DNA of 64,000 nucleotides from Aquilaria yunnanensis (GCA_039654915.1 CM077594.1:73588393-73652392), one strand, 5' to 3'; numbered from the stretch's first letter, positions 35,541 to 47,513 are shown. Numbers and translations are program-made. The notes: generated by a model from the letters alone, not told the origin.

Positions 35541-37722
35541 ATGTCTTCTTCCTTTGACATGTTATTTTCATGAAGCGGTGGTAGTGAAAGTTCTTCGATA
35601 AGCCCTTCTGAGGTCACGAGGGACACTATATTAGACCCTGTTACTAGTGTTGGGGCAGTCCCTTTCGAGCTCCTAGATATACCATATGGTGTCGCTATTC
35701 CTTTGCACTTAGTAACTATCGCTAATCCAGGTAACTTTATTCCACTCTCAGATGAAACGAGAGAGGTACTCGACAGGAAAGCTAGATTGGGTAAGTTGAA
35801 GGTTAGGAAAGGGTTTGGAAAGCTAATGTGTGACCAAGAAGAAGAATTTTCTAACCCTCAAACCTAATTGGGAGGGCCTGTTAGATCACTGAGATGTCAC
35901 CTTTTCCTTAGAGTACTGGTAGGTTGACTTTCTTTGTTGTTTCTGCAACATACCTTTTTCTTATGAAATTCATTTACTTTCTCTTGGCAATCGATTTGAT
36001 GTCACCCTTGCTAATGGATTTTTTCCCTTCTACTACGATCAATTCAAAGTTGGATTCTCCTTACTGTCTTCCTCATTTATCTTGGATCTCCTAATCTATT
36101 TTTTGATTCCCTCTTTTCAGTACTCTCCAAATAGTTAGAGGTACATAATATGTTTTCTTGTTGTTACTAAGAATCTTGGTATAGAGCCCTCTGTGCCCCT
36201 ATTTAGGTCATTTTTCTGTCTTCAATCCGTCCAAGGTGGCTAGTATGCATTTTACCCAAAAAGCCCTCCTATTACTTGTGGATTTATTAACATTAAAGGT
36301 TGGAAAGGTAGGTTCTTTTTACTTAAGCCGAGGGATGGGGCTTGGCCATTTCCTACCGAGGCATAGGTTTTTAATGTCTATGAGAAGGAAGATCTCAACA
36401 AAATTGTTCCCTCTCAATGTTTCGAAGATAAGGAGTTGTCATTCAAATTGCTTAGGGAGGTGGTGGGCGATAATGCCCGTGCCCGCACTGATGGATGTCT
36501 AACACAGAGTTCTTGTCAACTCATGGTGTATACTACTTTCTTCCATTAACCACTTTTTCTTAATTGTCACCTTATTCTCTCCTTTTTTCCTTAACAGCTT
36601 TTGGTGTTCCTCGCTCTGAAGAGGACTTCTCTCTGTTAACTTGGATGAAAATGAAGAAGTAGAAAATAGAAGCCAAGGCTTTTATTAAGAGGCTTTTGTG
36701 CATGCTAAGTCTGTTGAGAAGCCTCAAACCTCTTTTGAGGTTCCTCCCTTTCCCTCCGTTGTTTAGGCGACCGCCGCTCCTTCTGCCCCCACCACTCCTT
36801 CTGCCCCCACCGCTCCTCTGGTTGGGGGGGAAGGGTAAAACAAAGAAGTCGAGCTCCTCTGTTCATTCTCCTGACATTGTGGCACTATTAGAGATGGTTG
36901 GAGTGCTCCATGTAGATGCAGTTATTCAATCTTTTGCTTCCTTTGCTAGCCTAATAGCTAACGTCATTCAACATGACTTTCAGGTTCCTTTATCTACTCG
37001 TTTCTCTTTACTTTCTAGTTCTGAACTTGCTTGTATGAAAGCACTGACTTTTCTTTTTTTGCTATGTGCAGGTTCTTACTGGCTCACTTGCTCTTTATAA
37101 GCGTGCCAAGGCTCTGGATGCCCATAACATTGAGGTTCAAGAGATAGAGAGAAAGTTGACAGAGTCATTCAAGGAACTTCAACGACTAAGTTCATGGGAA
37201 AAGAAAATGAAGATTTGTGAGGGTCAACTTGAGAAGCAATTGGGCAAGGCCCAGGATTCTTTAACATCTAAAGAAGAGGATCTTGCAACCTAATCAGAGG
37301 AATTGAAAGGTGCTTGTGCTTCCTTGTTTCTTAAGGAACAAGAGCTGAATAAGGCCTTTTCCAATGTTAAGGGTGCCTATCTTGAAGGCATCAATGATTT
37401 CAGGAAGGCGTTGTCTCATGTTTACCAAGGAATCGATTTATCTTACCTGTCGCACCTTCTTGACATTTTAGATGGTGATGGTCACCTAGCATTGGACTAG
37501 ATGAACCTTTATGACCAACTTCTAGAAGGATTGTGTGGACCCTTTTTGACTGGTCATATTCCTATCGTTGGTGAAAGTCATTTGAAGAAAAGAAAAGTAG
37601 GTCGAGGCCAGACCGCTGGGAAGTCATTAAAGGTTCTCCAATTTGTTCATTCCAGCTCTCATGCTACCCCAGCTGGGTATTTGGTGCAGGGTGAAGATGC
37701 TGAGGACTTCAATGAGAATTGA
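35541..37722 (+). pseudogene. Antisense gene in the LTR, copy 1: GWK-RFF and coiled-coil protein
   Basis: This reading frame runs opposite to gag-pol within the LTR. Its pieces are: an N-terminal part starting MSSSFD at 35541 (stop after 10 codons in this copy); a middle part at about 36230-36520 with GWKGRFF and DGAWPFPT; a low-complexity Ala/Pro/Ser stretch near 36760; and a Leu/Glu/Lys-rich coiled coil (37072-37290, KALDAHNIEVQEIERKL). A conserved block with KGAYLEGINDF and YQGIDLSYL (37360-37450) and a basic tail HLKKRKVGRGQ follow. Two gaps look like introns: about 36525-36597 and 36984-37071, the second joining the frame in phase between HDFQ and VLTGS. The arrangement resembles plant 'putative gypsy type transposon' proteins (Pfam PF04195), by eye only. 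Extra stops at 37291 and 37498 show decay. Function is unknown. Confidence 0.6.
36984..37071 (+). other. Probable 88-bp intron in the antisense gene
   Basis: The boundaries are GTTCC... and ...TGTGCAG, with a pyrimidine-rich stretch just before the acceptor. Splicing would join two coding segments in the same frame (HDFQ then VLTGS). The same layout, with HDFK upstream and an acceptor GCACAG, exists in the other LTR (about 50900-50988). Not proven without a transcript. Confidence 0.5.
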
Positions 37723-37946
37723 CATGGTAGTTCTCACTATTTTCTAATAATGTAGTTGGCTTTTATCTTTGGATTTCATCTAATTGTGCCCCGACTGTTG
37801 TTTTTCTTGAAGACTTATGACTCTTCTTTTTATCTTTTAATGCTTTACATCTTCTCTACTTTGTTTACCACCTTTGGGCTTTTTATATTGTGTTTACCTT
37901 ATCTCAAGGTGTGCATTTTCGTATGTGATACTATGTCTTGAATGCA

Positions 37947-37955
37947 CTTCATCTT
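37947..37955 (-). promoter_or_regulatory. Polypurine tract candidate
   Basis: On the minus strand AAGATGAAG lies directly before the 3' LTR and overlaps the end of the integrase frame. A purine tract at this place primes plus-strand DNA synthesis in LTR elements. It is short, so confidence is moderate. Confidence 0.45.
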
Positions 37956-39200
37956 ATTGATAATATTTTTTTAGTACATCGACATTCCACATTCTTGGTA
38001 CTTCCATACCATCTAAGTGTTTAAGTCTATATGCCCCCCTTTTCCGGTGACTTTTTTGATAACATAATCTCCCTCCCATCATGGATTGAACTTTCCTCTG
38101 TTCAATTCCTACCGAGAGGCTTCTGCTTGATGCAACACCAAGTCTCCTTCCTAGAAGTGTCTTGGCTTGATCTTGGAGTCATAACACTTTGTCACTTTTT
38201 CTTTATAAACGGAAGTCCTTATTTCAGCAGCCTCCCTGAGCTTATCCAACACATCTACGTTTATCCTCAGCTCTTCATCTTTTGCCTCTTCATTGAAATG
38301 AAGAACCCTATAGCTAGGGAGGCTGATTTCCACTGGTACTATAGCCTTAGTGCCATATGTTAAACGAAAAGGTATTTCTCATGTAGAAGTTTTATATGTT
38401 GTTCGATGAGCCCAAAGAACTTTTGGGATCAAATCAACACACGCTCCAAGGGCTTGGTCTAGCTTCTTCCCTAAAGCTTCAAGAATGGGTCTATTAGTGA
38501 GTTCCACAGGGCCATTGGATTGTCGCCTCACTACCGAGGTTCTGTAGTGGATGATATTTAGTTCATCTAGGAACTTGAAAAACCTTTTTCCTGTTAGTTG
38601 TGTGCCATTGTTAGTGACAATCTCCCGTGGGATGCCAAATCTACATATTATTTGTTGCCATACAAAGTCCTTTGTCTCCTGCTCTCTAATTTTTGCTAGG
38701 GCCTTTGCCTCGATCCACTCAGTGAAGTAATCAATGGCAACTATCAAGTATTTCCACCCCCCCAAGCAAGCGCAAATGGTCTAACGATGTCCACCCCCCA
38801 TTTTGCAAAGGGCCATGCCGTACTGATTGGAGTCATTTGTTCCCCATGTTTTTTTGATACTGTGCCAAACCTTTGACATTTGTCACTTTTCTTGACAAAC
38901 TTGGCTGCATCATCTATTAACGTAGGCCAATAATATCCCTGAAGGATGAGTTTTCTGGTTAAGTTCCTAGCACCAATATGGTTCCCATAAATGCCTTCAT
39001 GAGCTTTTCTTAGCGCATAATTAGCCTCGGATAGGTAAAACTTAGTGGCCTTTCTTCCTAGCTTGGTTGCCTCCTTAGGGTCCTCTGGGAGTTGGCCTAT
39101 AGACAAGTAACTCCTTATTAGGTGCATCCATCCCATATTTTCACTTTGTGAGATGGCCATGACTATACTTTCAAAAATACTTGGCTTTTCAATAGCATCA
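37954..39200 (-). pseudogene. Integrase region of gypsy pol
   Basis: The N-terminal zinc-binding part is visible as HEGIYGNHIGARN with DKCQ after it, but the first Cys of the usual CxxC pair is Ser (KKSDKCQ). The catalytic core has WGVDIV (first Asp, about 38789-38791), then TNNGTQ where TDNG or SDNG is normal, so the second catalytic Asp (about 38610-38612) is Asn. The Glu in GPVELTNR follows after 35 residues, the spacing of the D,D35E family. The C-terminal part has PRMWN and ends KKYYQ-stop at 37954, directly against the LTR. No chromodomain follows. A frameshift near 38760 and a stop after PRHF (about 38150) break the frame. Clearly inactive. Confidence 0.88.
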
Positions 39201-40173
39201 ATGTGAGTATATGTGGGTGCTTCAAATGCTAAAGCAACTCTAGCTAGAGCATCTGCTTGACTATTTTCAATCCGCGGGATATTTTCAATGGTCACCTTTT
39301 TGAATGTTGCCATCATATTTTTTAGTGCCTCATGGTATTTAATCATTGTGGGTACCTTGGTTTTATAGTTTCCTTGAGCTTGTTTGGTGACTATTTGAGA
39401 ATCATTTCGGAGTCTTACCTCCTTTATTCCTAGGTTCTTGTATATTCATAGTGCTGCGATGGCCGCTTTATACTTTGTTTCATTATTTGTGGCCTTAAAA
39501 TTAAGCTTGAAAGCATGGTCTATCCTTACCCTATCTAGGCTTACTAGGACTATTTCAATGCCACACCCTCTAAAACTGGATGAGCCATCCCTTTGTGGTA
39601 TCCATTCTCCTATCACCTCTGTGGTTTGGTGAGGAGTGCACTCAGAGATAAAGTGAACCAATGCTTGTGATTTGATATTTAGTCGGGGGACATATTTGAT
39701 GTCAAACTCGATGAGCTTCATGTTCCATTTTTTAAGTCTTCCTGATAATTCTAGCTTTCCTATGATTTGCCGCAATGGATATGAAATAGGCACAATTCTG
39801 GGATGAGAGTGAAAGTGAAAGTATGATCGAAGCCTTCTTGCTGCAGTGATGGGCATCGGTATTATTTTCTCAAATTTAGGATGTTTTGGCTCTGCCCTTT
39901 AAAAGACTCAATTAACAAAGTATACTGGGTTTTGGGTTCCCTGTTCTTCCTAGATGAGGGTTGCCGCCCTTGTTTCTTGAGTAACTGATAAGTAACATAT
40001 AAGGGGTTCGCCTATCCATGGGCTCTTAAGGATAGGCAGGGAACCTAATTCACCCTTAATTTGGTTGAAGGCTTTTTGACATTCTTCATCCCACAATGGA
40101 GGTAAATTCCCTTTCTTTTTTAGTATGCGCAAGAATGGGAGGCACTTCTTGGCTGATCTTACCAGGAACCTTC
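39200..40173 (-). pseudogene. RT connection and RNase H region of gypsy pol
   Basis: From right to left the minus strand encodes the thumb/connection part (WDEECQKAFNQIK, about 40100), the segment with SGRLKKWNMKLIEFDI (about 39700), and an RNase H domain starting at DGSSSF (about 39575-39590) with ATNNETKYKAAIAAL (about 39450). The second residue group usually reads NNEAEYEAL, so acidic active-site positions are partly changed. The RNase H end with SQADALARVA lies near 39260. Stops and frameshifts occur at about 39900-39950 and about 39440. The upstream end is the target site of solo LTR B4: the host CCTTC is duplicated on both sides, and pol continues beyond it at 41614. Confidence 0.85.
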
Positions 40174-41608
40174 GGATGGGTTTCGGGAGCCAAACAGCGC
40201 AGCGGAAGTTAACCGAAACCCTCCAAGATCCAAGTGAAATGGGGTAAACCGGGTGTTCGAAAATTTTCATACCTAATTTTCGGTTGAGATCTCTCACTCA
40301 ACTGTAGAGTCGAATCACAAAACCTGAAAAGTTGATGTGTTCAGGCTTTCTATGGTATCCACACGAGCCTCTCGGGATCACCATGCTTCCACCACGTCCC
40401 GGCAGATGCGTTTCTCTTGTGCTCGCAGTGCTAGCTTGCGTCCTCCAAGGAATTGCAAGAGAAGAGTGTGGCTGTCCTTTTGGGAGGCTAGGGCAAGGAG
40501 ACTTGCGAATTTCTCACTAGAAGTTGTATTTATAATGAGACTCAACTTCCAGGCCTAATAGGTTTCAAAGGCCTAATAGGTTTCAAAGCCCTAATCCAAT
40601 TAGGCTTTAATTTCGGGCTTAATAATGGCTCAACTATTGGGCCCATTATTAATATGAAATTATTGTGAAACAAAAACCCAAATTATTAGCCCATGCACTC
40701 TAATGATCCAAATAGCTCTATGTGTGCGACCCAATAGGCTCTTACCATGTTGGCAATGATCATAAATCACATTTATGATCATAAGCAATGAGCGGTGTCT
40801 AGCAACACATCATTGCTATCCAAGTGACAAGATTGTTGATGATTCGACTAAACCTTTATGATCATCACCGATATATGCTATTGTCCCTTTGTTCAAGATA
40901 TGAAGACTAAGCACGAGACATGGAATGTGTCACTCTCGTATAGCCCAATCTTTGGTTTCTTGATTACCGAGTAGACCAACTTATACTGATGACATTGATA
41001 TCATATATCAACTCATCCGAGCATGGCCATGCATTTTTCTAAGTCTTACTCTATCAAGGGGCCCGAAGATATCACTCCCGTTACATAGGAGGGACAAATC
41101 CCATCTTGATCATACAAATCCCTCCGAATGATATGTGACATACCGAATGACCTCCTTCAAGTTCACTCAGTTACGAGCAACAAAGGAAAGTATCAAAGTA
41201 TGTGACTCACATGTAGGGAACCTTGATGATCTTAGGTCGAAGGACTACATATACCATGATCACTATGAGAATCACTTATGACACTCTTATAATGATCCAT
41301 GTAGTGTTCTCATGGTGGGTCGGTCCAATACACAAGTTCTCTAACTTGTACCCATATGTAGACTACATATCTCATATTAGTCTCCACATATGATAGTCGT
41401 TATGTATTGTTGCAACCCGCTCCACAATAATACTAGACCAGGGATGTTTAAGAATATCATTATTCTAGGGTTACAATTATGTTTGTTAAGTTACGCAGAA
41501 ACAAAACAACAAACATAATTGCTGGATTAATGCCTTAATAAAATATCATGACTCAATGTGCAAAAAATACAATCATCTCATGATTGGCATTTGGGCATAA
41601 TACTAACA
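40174..41608 (-). mobile_element. Solo LTR, family B copy 4, nested in gypsy pol (1435 bp)
   Basis: An inverted copy of LTR B. Its minus-strand start TGTTAGTATTATGCCC lies at 41608 and its end near 40174 reads GAAACCCAT followed by CC, so the terminal CA dinucleotide has mutated. It is flanked by a perfect 5-bp direct repeat CCTTC (40169-40173 and 41609-41613). The pol reading frame continues across one target-site copy, so this insertion hit the reverse transcriptase/RNase H junction and is younger than the gypsy element. Open frames inside it are not genes. Confidence 0.92.
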
Positions 41609-41613
41609 CCTTC

Positions 41614-42440
41614 CAAGGGTTGTGATCCTTCCTGCTAATTTCTGCACACCTCTAATGTCCTTGGGTTGGGCCATGTCAAGTACTGCTTTTACCTTTTCTA
41701 GGTTGGCCTCTATGCCTCGATGAGTGACCCTGTCGCCTAGGAATTTTCCTGAGCTTACCCGAAAAGCACACTTGGCTGGGCTAAGTTTCATCTTATATTT
41801 ATACAAGGCATTAAAGGTTTCCTTTTGGCCTGCAATATGATCTTGTCTTCACTTGGTCTTAACTAGCATGTCATCTACATAGACCTCAACATTTCTGCAG
41901 ATTTCCTCTTCGAAAATTTTGTTCATGAGCCTTTGGTAGGTAGCCCTGGCATTCTAATAAAGCAAAATAGACCTTGTTCTGTCGTGAAGGTAGAGTGGAT
42001 TTCATCATCTTGATGTATTCGAATTTGGTTATAGCCACCAAAGGCATCCATGAAGCTAAGCATGTCGTGAGATGCCGAGGCGTCAACCATAGCATCAATT
42101 TGAGGCAAGGGGCAACAATCCTTAGGACATCCTTCATTAAGGTTTGTAAAGTCATTACACATTCGCAACCATCCGGTGGTCTTTGGGACCATTACAACAT
42201 TACATACCCAATCTGGATATTTGACTTCCTTTATGAAGTCGGTAGTTAGGAGCTTCTCTACCTCTACCTTAGCAGCTGCTTTCCTTTCGGGTCCAAGATT
42301 CTTCTTCTTCTGCTAAACTGGGTGCCTACTTGGCATGATGTTAAGTTTGTGGGTAATGACCTCTCAGTCAATTCCTGGCATGTCTTTTGCTGACTAAGCA
42401 AAGACATCACAGTTGTCTTTGAGGAAGGCAATCAACTCTT
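41614..42440 (-). pseudogene. Reverse transcriptase region of gypsy pol
   Basis: The fingers region has CNDFTNLN and CPKD (about 42120-42160). The palm has LSFMDAFGGYNQI with the first catalytic Asp at about 42046-42048. The YVDD box, holding the catalytic Asp pair, is at 41870-41881 within EVYVDDM. KLAGRITTLGR follows at the left end, where solo LTR B4 interrupts the protein. A frameshift after MPG (about 41945) and several stops at 41700-41850 and 42290-42400 make it inactive, although the active-site words survive. The YVDD variant and the following layout fit Ty3/gypsy reverse transcriptase. Confidence 0.9.
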
Positions 42441-43115
42441 CTTCCTCTTCTTTGCCGAAGGTAGTTCCTACCTTGGTCTTCTTGCTAGGGTCTGCATCAT
42501 TGAGGATTATCTCTTTCATTGCCTTCACGGGTGTTCCTCTTTTTTCCTTCTCTTGGGTTCGCATATCTAGGTTATCAGAACAGTGCAACCAAGTGATTGC
42601 CGAGATTGTCTCTACTATGCTGAGGGAGATAATTGTCATTCCTTCTTTGGTTGGGAGGGTTATCTCTAATGTTTTGGGCCTGATATGGATGTCAAATTCT
42701 TGCATAGTGTAGAATCCAATCAAACCATTGTAGGTTGCAGGTGCATCAATGATCTCGAACTTGACCATCTTTGTAACTTCCTTCTTCTCTCCAATCCCAA
42801 ATGTTACTGGAAGCACAACCTCCTCCACTATTGGTAGAGGCTCATTTCCTGGTCCCTTGATTTGATGATGGTGAGGCTTGATCCTTGCTTTGTCGAACAT
42901 TATTCTTTCGATAGTAGACTAGTAGAGAATGCTAGGAGGTGCTCCCGCATCTAGTAGAAGCTTTTTAACTCTGTACCTGGCTATTACTACATCGAGAATA
43001 AGTCCTAAGGTTCTATGAGTGATTAAGGATCCTGGAGCAACATGTTCCTTTCCTTTTTCAGAGATAACCTTATTAGCAATATGATGGATTATTGCTTTTG
43101 TTGACTTGTTGTTAT
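42441..43115 (-). pseudogene. Protease region of gypsy pol
   Basis: The minus strand carries LLLDAGAPPSILY (42922-42960), which corresponds to the D-T/S/G-G active-site loop of retrotransposon aspartic proteases. A stop follows directly after it. Downstream, VVLPVTFG and YNGLIGFYTMQEF correspond to the flap and the second conserved segment. The linker KEEEEELIAFLKDNCDVFA leads into reverse transcriptase. The right end of the region is the target site GTTAT of solo LTR A2. The protein is about the usual size for this domain but broken by the stop at 42919. Confidence 0.8.
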
Positions 43116-45603
43116 TGTTACCCACTCCGGGTAGTCTAGTTATGGTGCCAAAACTGTGCATTTAGACTCCCAGGATTGGTAATGTTATGTAGGCCATTAG
43201 AACACTACCTTTAGTGTGCATACCCAAGTGGCCCTATTGGGCACTATGTAAATACATGAATATTGGTCCAACCATCACACACATATTCACATTTCATGCA
43301 CACCATGGCAGCAAAGAAGGAAAACACTAGCACAAGTCTTAGTTTTGGCTTCCACACATTAGGCAATCTTGTTAAGTTCTAGTAGCCAGCTACTGCACCT
43401 GTAACTTCCACTAATAAACTGTATCATTCTAGCATCATACCCCCCTATTTTATTTGATCCATTATCAAGTAGAGACTTAGAGCAAACCAAAGAATTTTTT
43501 TTTACATCAATAGCCCACCTATGGACCAAGTTATGGATTTTTGAAGTTGGTTACAAAATTCTGACCAAATGAACAGTAACTCAGCCAACTTTGCAACGTC
43601 ATATCTTTGGCTACAAGGCTCTAAATCTAGAAATTCTAAAGCCCAGTTAACCCGCTAGATTTCCTCTAGCTGTGAAAAAAATTTCATACCAAGTTTTATT
43701 CTGCACAGGAAGATATTAAACTTTAGGTCCAGAGTCAAAATTCTGGCAACTTTTGAACCATTTTGCCCAACCAATTTTTCCAAATCATGCAAACACTTCA
43801 TTCACAAGGGGGAAGCCTTCCAAGGCTATCCCATATATGTCCATTACATATAGGAATTACATTCCCTTTATTTTAACAACTTTATGTGGCCAAAAAAGAA
43901 TTTACAAGTAAGCAGCCCATCATTCACACTTAGGCAGCTTTGCACCACATCACTTACATAGCCAAAACATTATTCAAATGTTCACATACTTGTCTCATTT
44001 TACATACACTACATGTACATGCGTACATGCACTAAAAAATGGTCTTAACTCAGCTAAATACACACCCTAAGTTACAGGAGTGCCTGAGACACAATGGACT
44101 CCAGAACAGGATGCTGGACAGCTGCTGCACAACACAATAAGTACCACCATTAAAAATACCAAATGTGCTCCTAAAATCACAAAAATTTCCAGATCACAAC
44201 TAGACATATGGAAGTTCATTTATCTGAAATTTCAGATCAAAACTCAAACCAAAAAAGTTAGTTTGAAGGTGATCTTTCTGCTGGACCTGAAATGACAGAA
44301 TTGAGGGGAGTAAGTTTCATTGAGAAACTTAGTAAGGGTAGCACTTGGATTCAATAGGCAATGTAACCATCATTAAAACATGCATCCAAACACACTATAC
44401 ACAAAAACCACAATGCATATAAACAAGATATAGCAACCAAATGCAGCAGCCATTCACAACCAACAAACACATGAAATGCAGCAGCAACAATAACCATAGA
44501 TTAGTCCATAAAACACATAATAAACATAACCAAATCACTATGGCAGCCCTCCTCAAGCTAATGCTTGGTCTTAGGAGTATTTTAACAGTATTTAGTACTA
44601 ACTTTGGGCTCTAGAAACCCTCACTTCACTGCCATCATTGTGCACTTCACACTAGGTCACAAAACCTTCAATAAGTGCACTCCCCTCACTAAGCTTGGTT
44701 CATCAAGCACATGGCTCTCTTCCAAGCTTAGCCCTAGCTCCATGGATGCTTGAAAATTGTAGAAAATAGTTCATGAGAGCAAGAGAACCCTTACCAAAGT
44801 GGGTAGGCTAAAAATCAAGCTTGATCCTTGAAGTATCCAAGAAATAGCTCTAGTTTGGTTCCAATTGCTTCCTTTTGCCTTCAATTTCAATCAATTGCAA
44901 GTTTGAAGGTGTGGTGGCTATGGATGAAGTATGGATGTGTTCTTGGGATGGGGGAGGACGAAAATGAGAGAGGGATAAGTGATTTGGCCAATAAAATGGC
45001 CTTAAATGAGCTTAAGGGCACCAAAACACACTTAACAAGCTTAACCTTGCTTTATGTCATTTTCCTTCTCACTAATTATGGGTTCTTTGTATTAAAATCA
45101 TTGGTACACATGTGCCCAAAATTTTTTACTAATTATCAAGTCTTGGCTGCCTCCCCCGTGGTGGGATAATCCCAAAATTTCACCCTTAGACTTAAGTCAA
45201 AAGCTTGAACACCTTAAGGTTTACAGTAGGACATTTAGGTCCATGTTGCCTTTAGTGTTTCCTTTGTCCAAACTTGTCTTCCATGAGTAATTTGGTCCTC
45301 CAATAGCACTTTCATACCATTTATATCCTTCCCATTACTCTCCAAGTCTCTTTCTTGAAAGTTTTGTAATTGAGTACCCGAATTTCCAAAACCTTACAAA
45401 AAAGTCCATAGGTTGCTTGACAAACAAGCAATCCTTAAGGCTTTTCTTGGGGGCCAAGTTACCAACTTGGAACACTTTTAAGGAGGTGTTGATCATACCT
45501 TTTACCCCTCACACTTCAATCACTATGGTGAGAATTACACAATATAATGATTTTTAGCCATTATGACACACTTGTAATTCTACCATTTTGTGAGATGGTA
45601 ATA
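43116..45603 (+). mobile_element. Solo LTR, family A copy 2, nested between gag and protease (2488 bp)
   Basis: It starts TGTTACCCACTCC and ends GGTAATA, where the final CA has become TA. A perfect 5-bp direct repeat GTTAT flanks it (43111-43115 and 45604-45608). It matches A1 (16732-19568) along its whole length but lacks that copy's two internal duplications. It lies in the plus orientation, opposite to the gypsy coding strand. Two short open frames (44080-44295 and 44828-45169) show no recognisable protein and differ between the copies. Inserted after the gypsy element. Confidence 0.92.
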
Positions 45604-45608
45604 GTTAT

Positions 45609-47503
45609 AGTGGTCCTTCTTGGTTATCTCTATCCCAATGTCATCTTTCTTCTTAAATTTGGAGTCTTCCTTACAAGCATCATTGCTGTAATCTCCATAG
45701 CGTCTGATGTACTTGTTGAGCTTCCCCTCTTTAATCAATTTTTCAATTTGCTCCTTGAGCAATCTACAATTGTCGGTCTCATGCCCGAAAGTCTTGTGAA
45801 ATTCACAATAGTGGTCTGCTCTGGGGCCTATCTACTCGCTTTTCTTGGCTTCTGGCCACTTAAGATGCTTTTTATCTTGGGTAGCATGAAGAATAACTGT
45901 TCTTGGGGCTGTGAGTGGTGTGAACTTATTCTTTCCCAACTTTCACCTGTGTACTCCCTCTGAGAGGAGTCATGATGTGGCCATGATCTCCCGTCATGCC
46001 TTTGCCTTTTAACAAGCCCTTGGTAGTCTACCTACCTAGACTCCCTTTTGTGCTATTCTACGCCAAGTGCCATATTGTCCTCAGCATTCAAGAATTCTAA
46101 GGCTCTTTGTAAGAACTCTTGCCTTTTTTTTGTGGGGTTTTTCACCAATTCTTTGGCAAATTTTGAATCTGGCTAAAGTCCCCTAGCCATTAAGAGTACA
46201 AACTCATTTTCAGCCAAATTAGGCACCTTCAATGCTTCTTTGCTGAAATGGTCTACGTAACTTCTTAAGGATTCCCCCTTGTTTTGCCTTATAGTAAAAA
46301 GATGGGTTGGCACCTGCTTGTAGGCTTTCCTCCAAAAAAAGTACTTCGTGAATGCCTTGCTGAGGTCATCCCACGAACCTATAGATTCTGCTTCAAGACC
46401 GGAGTACTATGTTCGGGCATCCCCCATGAGTGTTGTTGGAAAGGCTTGACACATAACTGCATCTGGGAAACCAGCCAGAGTCATAATATTTTTGTAGTGG
46501 CTTAGGTGGTCCATTGGGTCCCCCATCCCATCATATGGTTCAAAATGAGGGACTTTCATTTTCTCCGATATTGGCTCATTCATGAGTTCAGCAGTAAATG
46601 GGTGCTTTCCTTGCTTCCTTGGACTTGTCTGAGTTAGATTTTCTATTTACCGTTGTATTTGAGTAATGGTTTTTTGAGTGGCTTGAAGCACTGCTAGTGT
46701 GGCCGGTCTGAGGTAGTAGCCATGGGCTGTTTCAGAGATGCAACGTAAGCTTGTTGTGCCAGTGAGGGCATACTGGCTTTTGGCATGGTGGAGGCAATCT
46801 GGTATGAAACACCAGGCCAATAATAATGTGAATATGCTAAATGACTATTGTCTCCCAGGTTAGAGGCAAAGGAAGTCTTTGGAGGCAACCCTACTATTAG
46901 TGGGATAGGCCCTGGCAGGAATTCTTGAGATGGCGGGATGACGGTATGCTTGAATGGAGGTATGGGCTACTGAAATGGCAGAGCTGCAAAAGTTGGTGGG
47001 ACTTGGAGTGACATTGGAGCATGCCCCTCAGGGGTCGAGGTACTGATGCTGGGAAAGCGAAAGTTGGGGACTCCCCCTATTTGGCTCTAGATCTAGGTCC
47101 CAATGCATGTACCCTCACTGTGGGATTGGAGACCTTGTGTGCATGGATAATGAAAGTTTCTCCAACGTATGAGTAGTGCTTGTGCTTGCTAAAGGGGCTG
47201 CACAAAATATTTAGCCATGATAGAATCTAGCTTCCTTGTCCATCGGGCATTCATACTTTCGAATTCTGCTCTTGTGAGGACAGGGGTATTTTGTATTGAA
47301 GGCCTGTGGAAAGTTATGTCTGCCCTACCACTTTCATTTTTGGGTGCTCGGCTTGGTGATGTGGATGCTAAGGTGTTGCCTTTTGCCTCTTTTATGTCAT
47401 CAATAAAGAGGGCTTTCCCTGCCATATTATCTGGAGGAGCAGGCTGAGTATCCGGATGCTGCGTCTCCTTTCCAGGAGTAATAGGGTCCAAGTGTGTACT
47501 CAT
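45609..47503 (-). pseudogene. Gag region of the gypsy element
   Basis: The frame begins MSTHLDP at 47503, 10 bases after the primer-binding site. A first stop falls at 47189 after about 104 codons. A Pro/Ser-rich, poorly conserved stretch follows to about 46650. The Gag core is then clear (about 46600-46100): PFTAELMNEPISEKM, HFEPYDGMGDPMDHL, CQAFPTTLMGDA and GESLRSYVDHFSKEA, the pattern of plant gypsy Gag (retrotransposon Gag domain). Near 45800 the C-terminal [14 protein letters not shown] replaces a classical zinc knuckle, as is usual in the Tat group. Several stops (for example near 46410 and 46170) make it a pseudogene. It is cut at 45609 by solo LTR A2. Confidence 0.85.
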
Positions 47504-47513
47504 GGATAAACTA

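Larger units (their letters stand above)
33746..37944 (-). mobile_element. 3' LTR of the gypsy element (about 4.2 kb)
   Basis: The plus-strand edge is TGATGATGCACC and matches 47528 onwards. The other edge ends GTCTTGAATG, where the 5' LTR meets satellite. If the LTR includes the next two bases CA, its minus-strand start would be the canonical TG, but the other LTR shows TT there. The LTR holds, from left to right, a sense-strand TATA box, AT-rich runs at 34260-34380, an 11-unit 70-bp minisatellite, an antisense TATA box and an antisense reading frame. In a 180-bp stretch (37321-37500 against 51236-51415) I counted about 15 differences between the two LTRs. Confidence 0.85.

Noticed and set aside
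41974..42712. Plus-strand frames opposite reverse transcriptase and protease (41974-42249, 42413-42712)
   Set aside because: They lie antisense to clear pol motifs and contain no recognisable domain; they are shadows.
16732..45603. The two family A LTRs as the ends of one large element
   Set aside because: Each has its own perfect and different TSD (GAACA and GTTAT), and the sequence between them is satellite and other elements.
45547..45963. 138-codon hydrophobic plus-strand frame
   Set aside because: It is antisense to the Gag C-terminus and runs across the border of solo LTR A2, so it cannot be an old gene.
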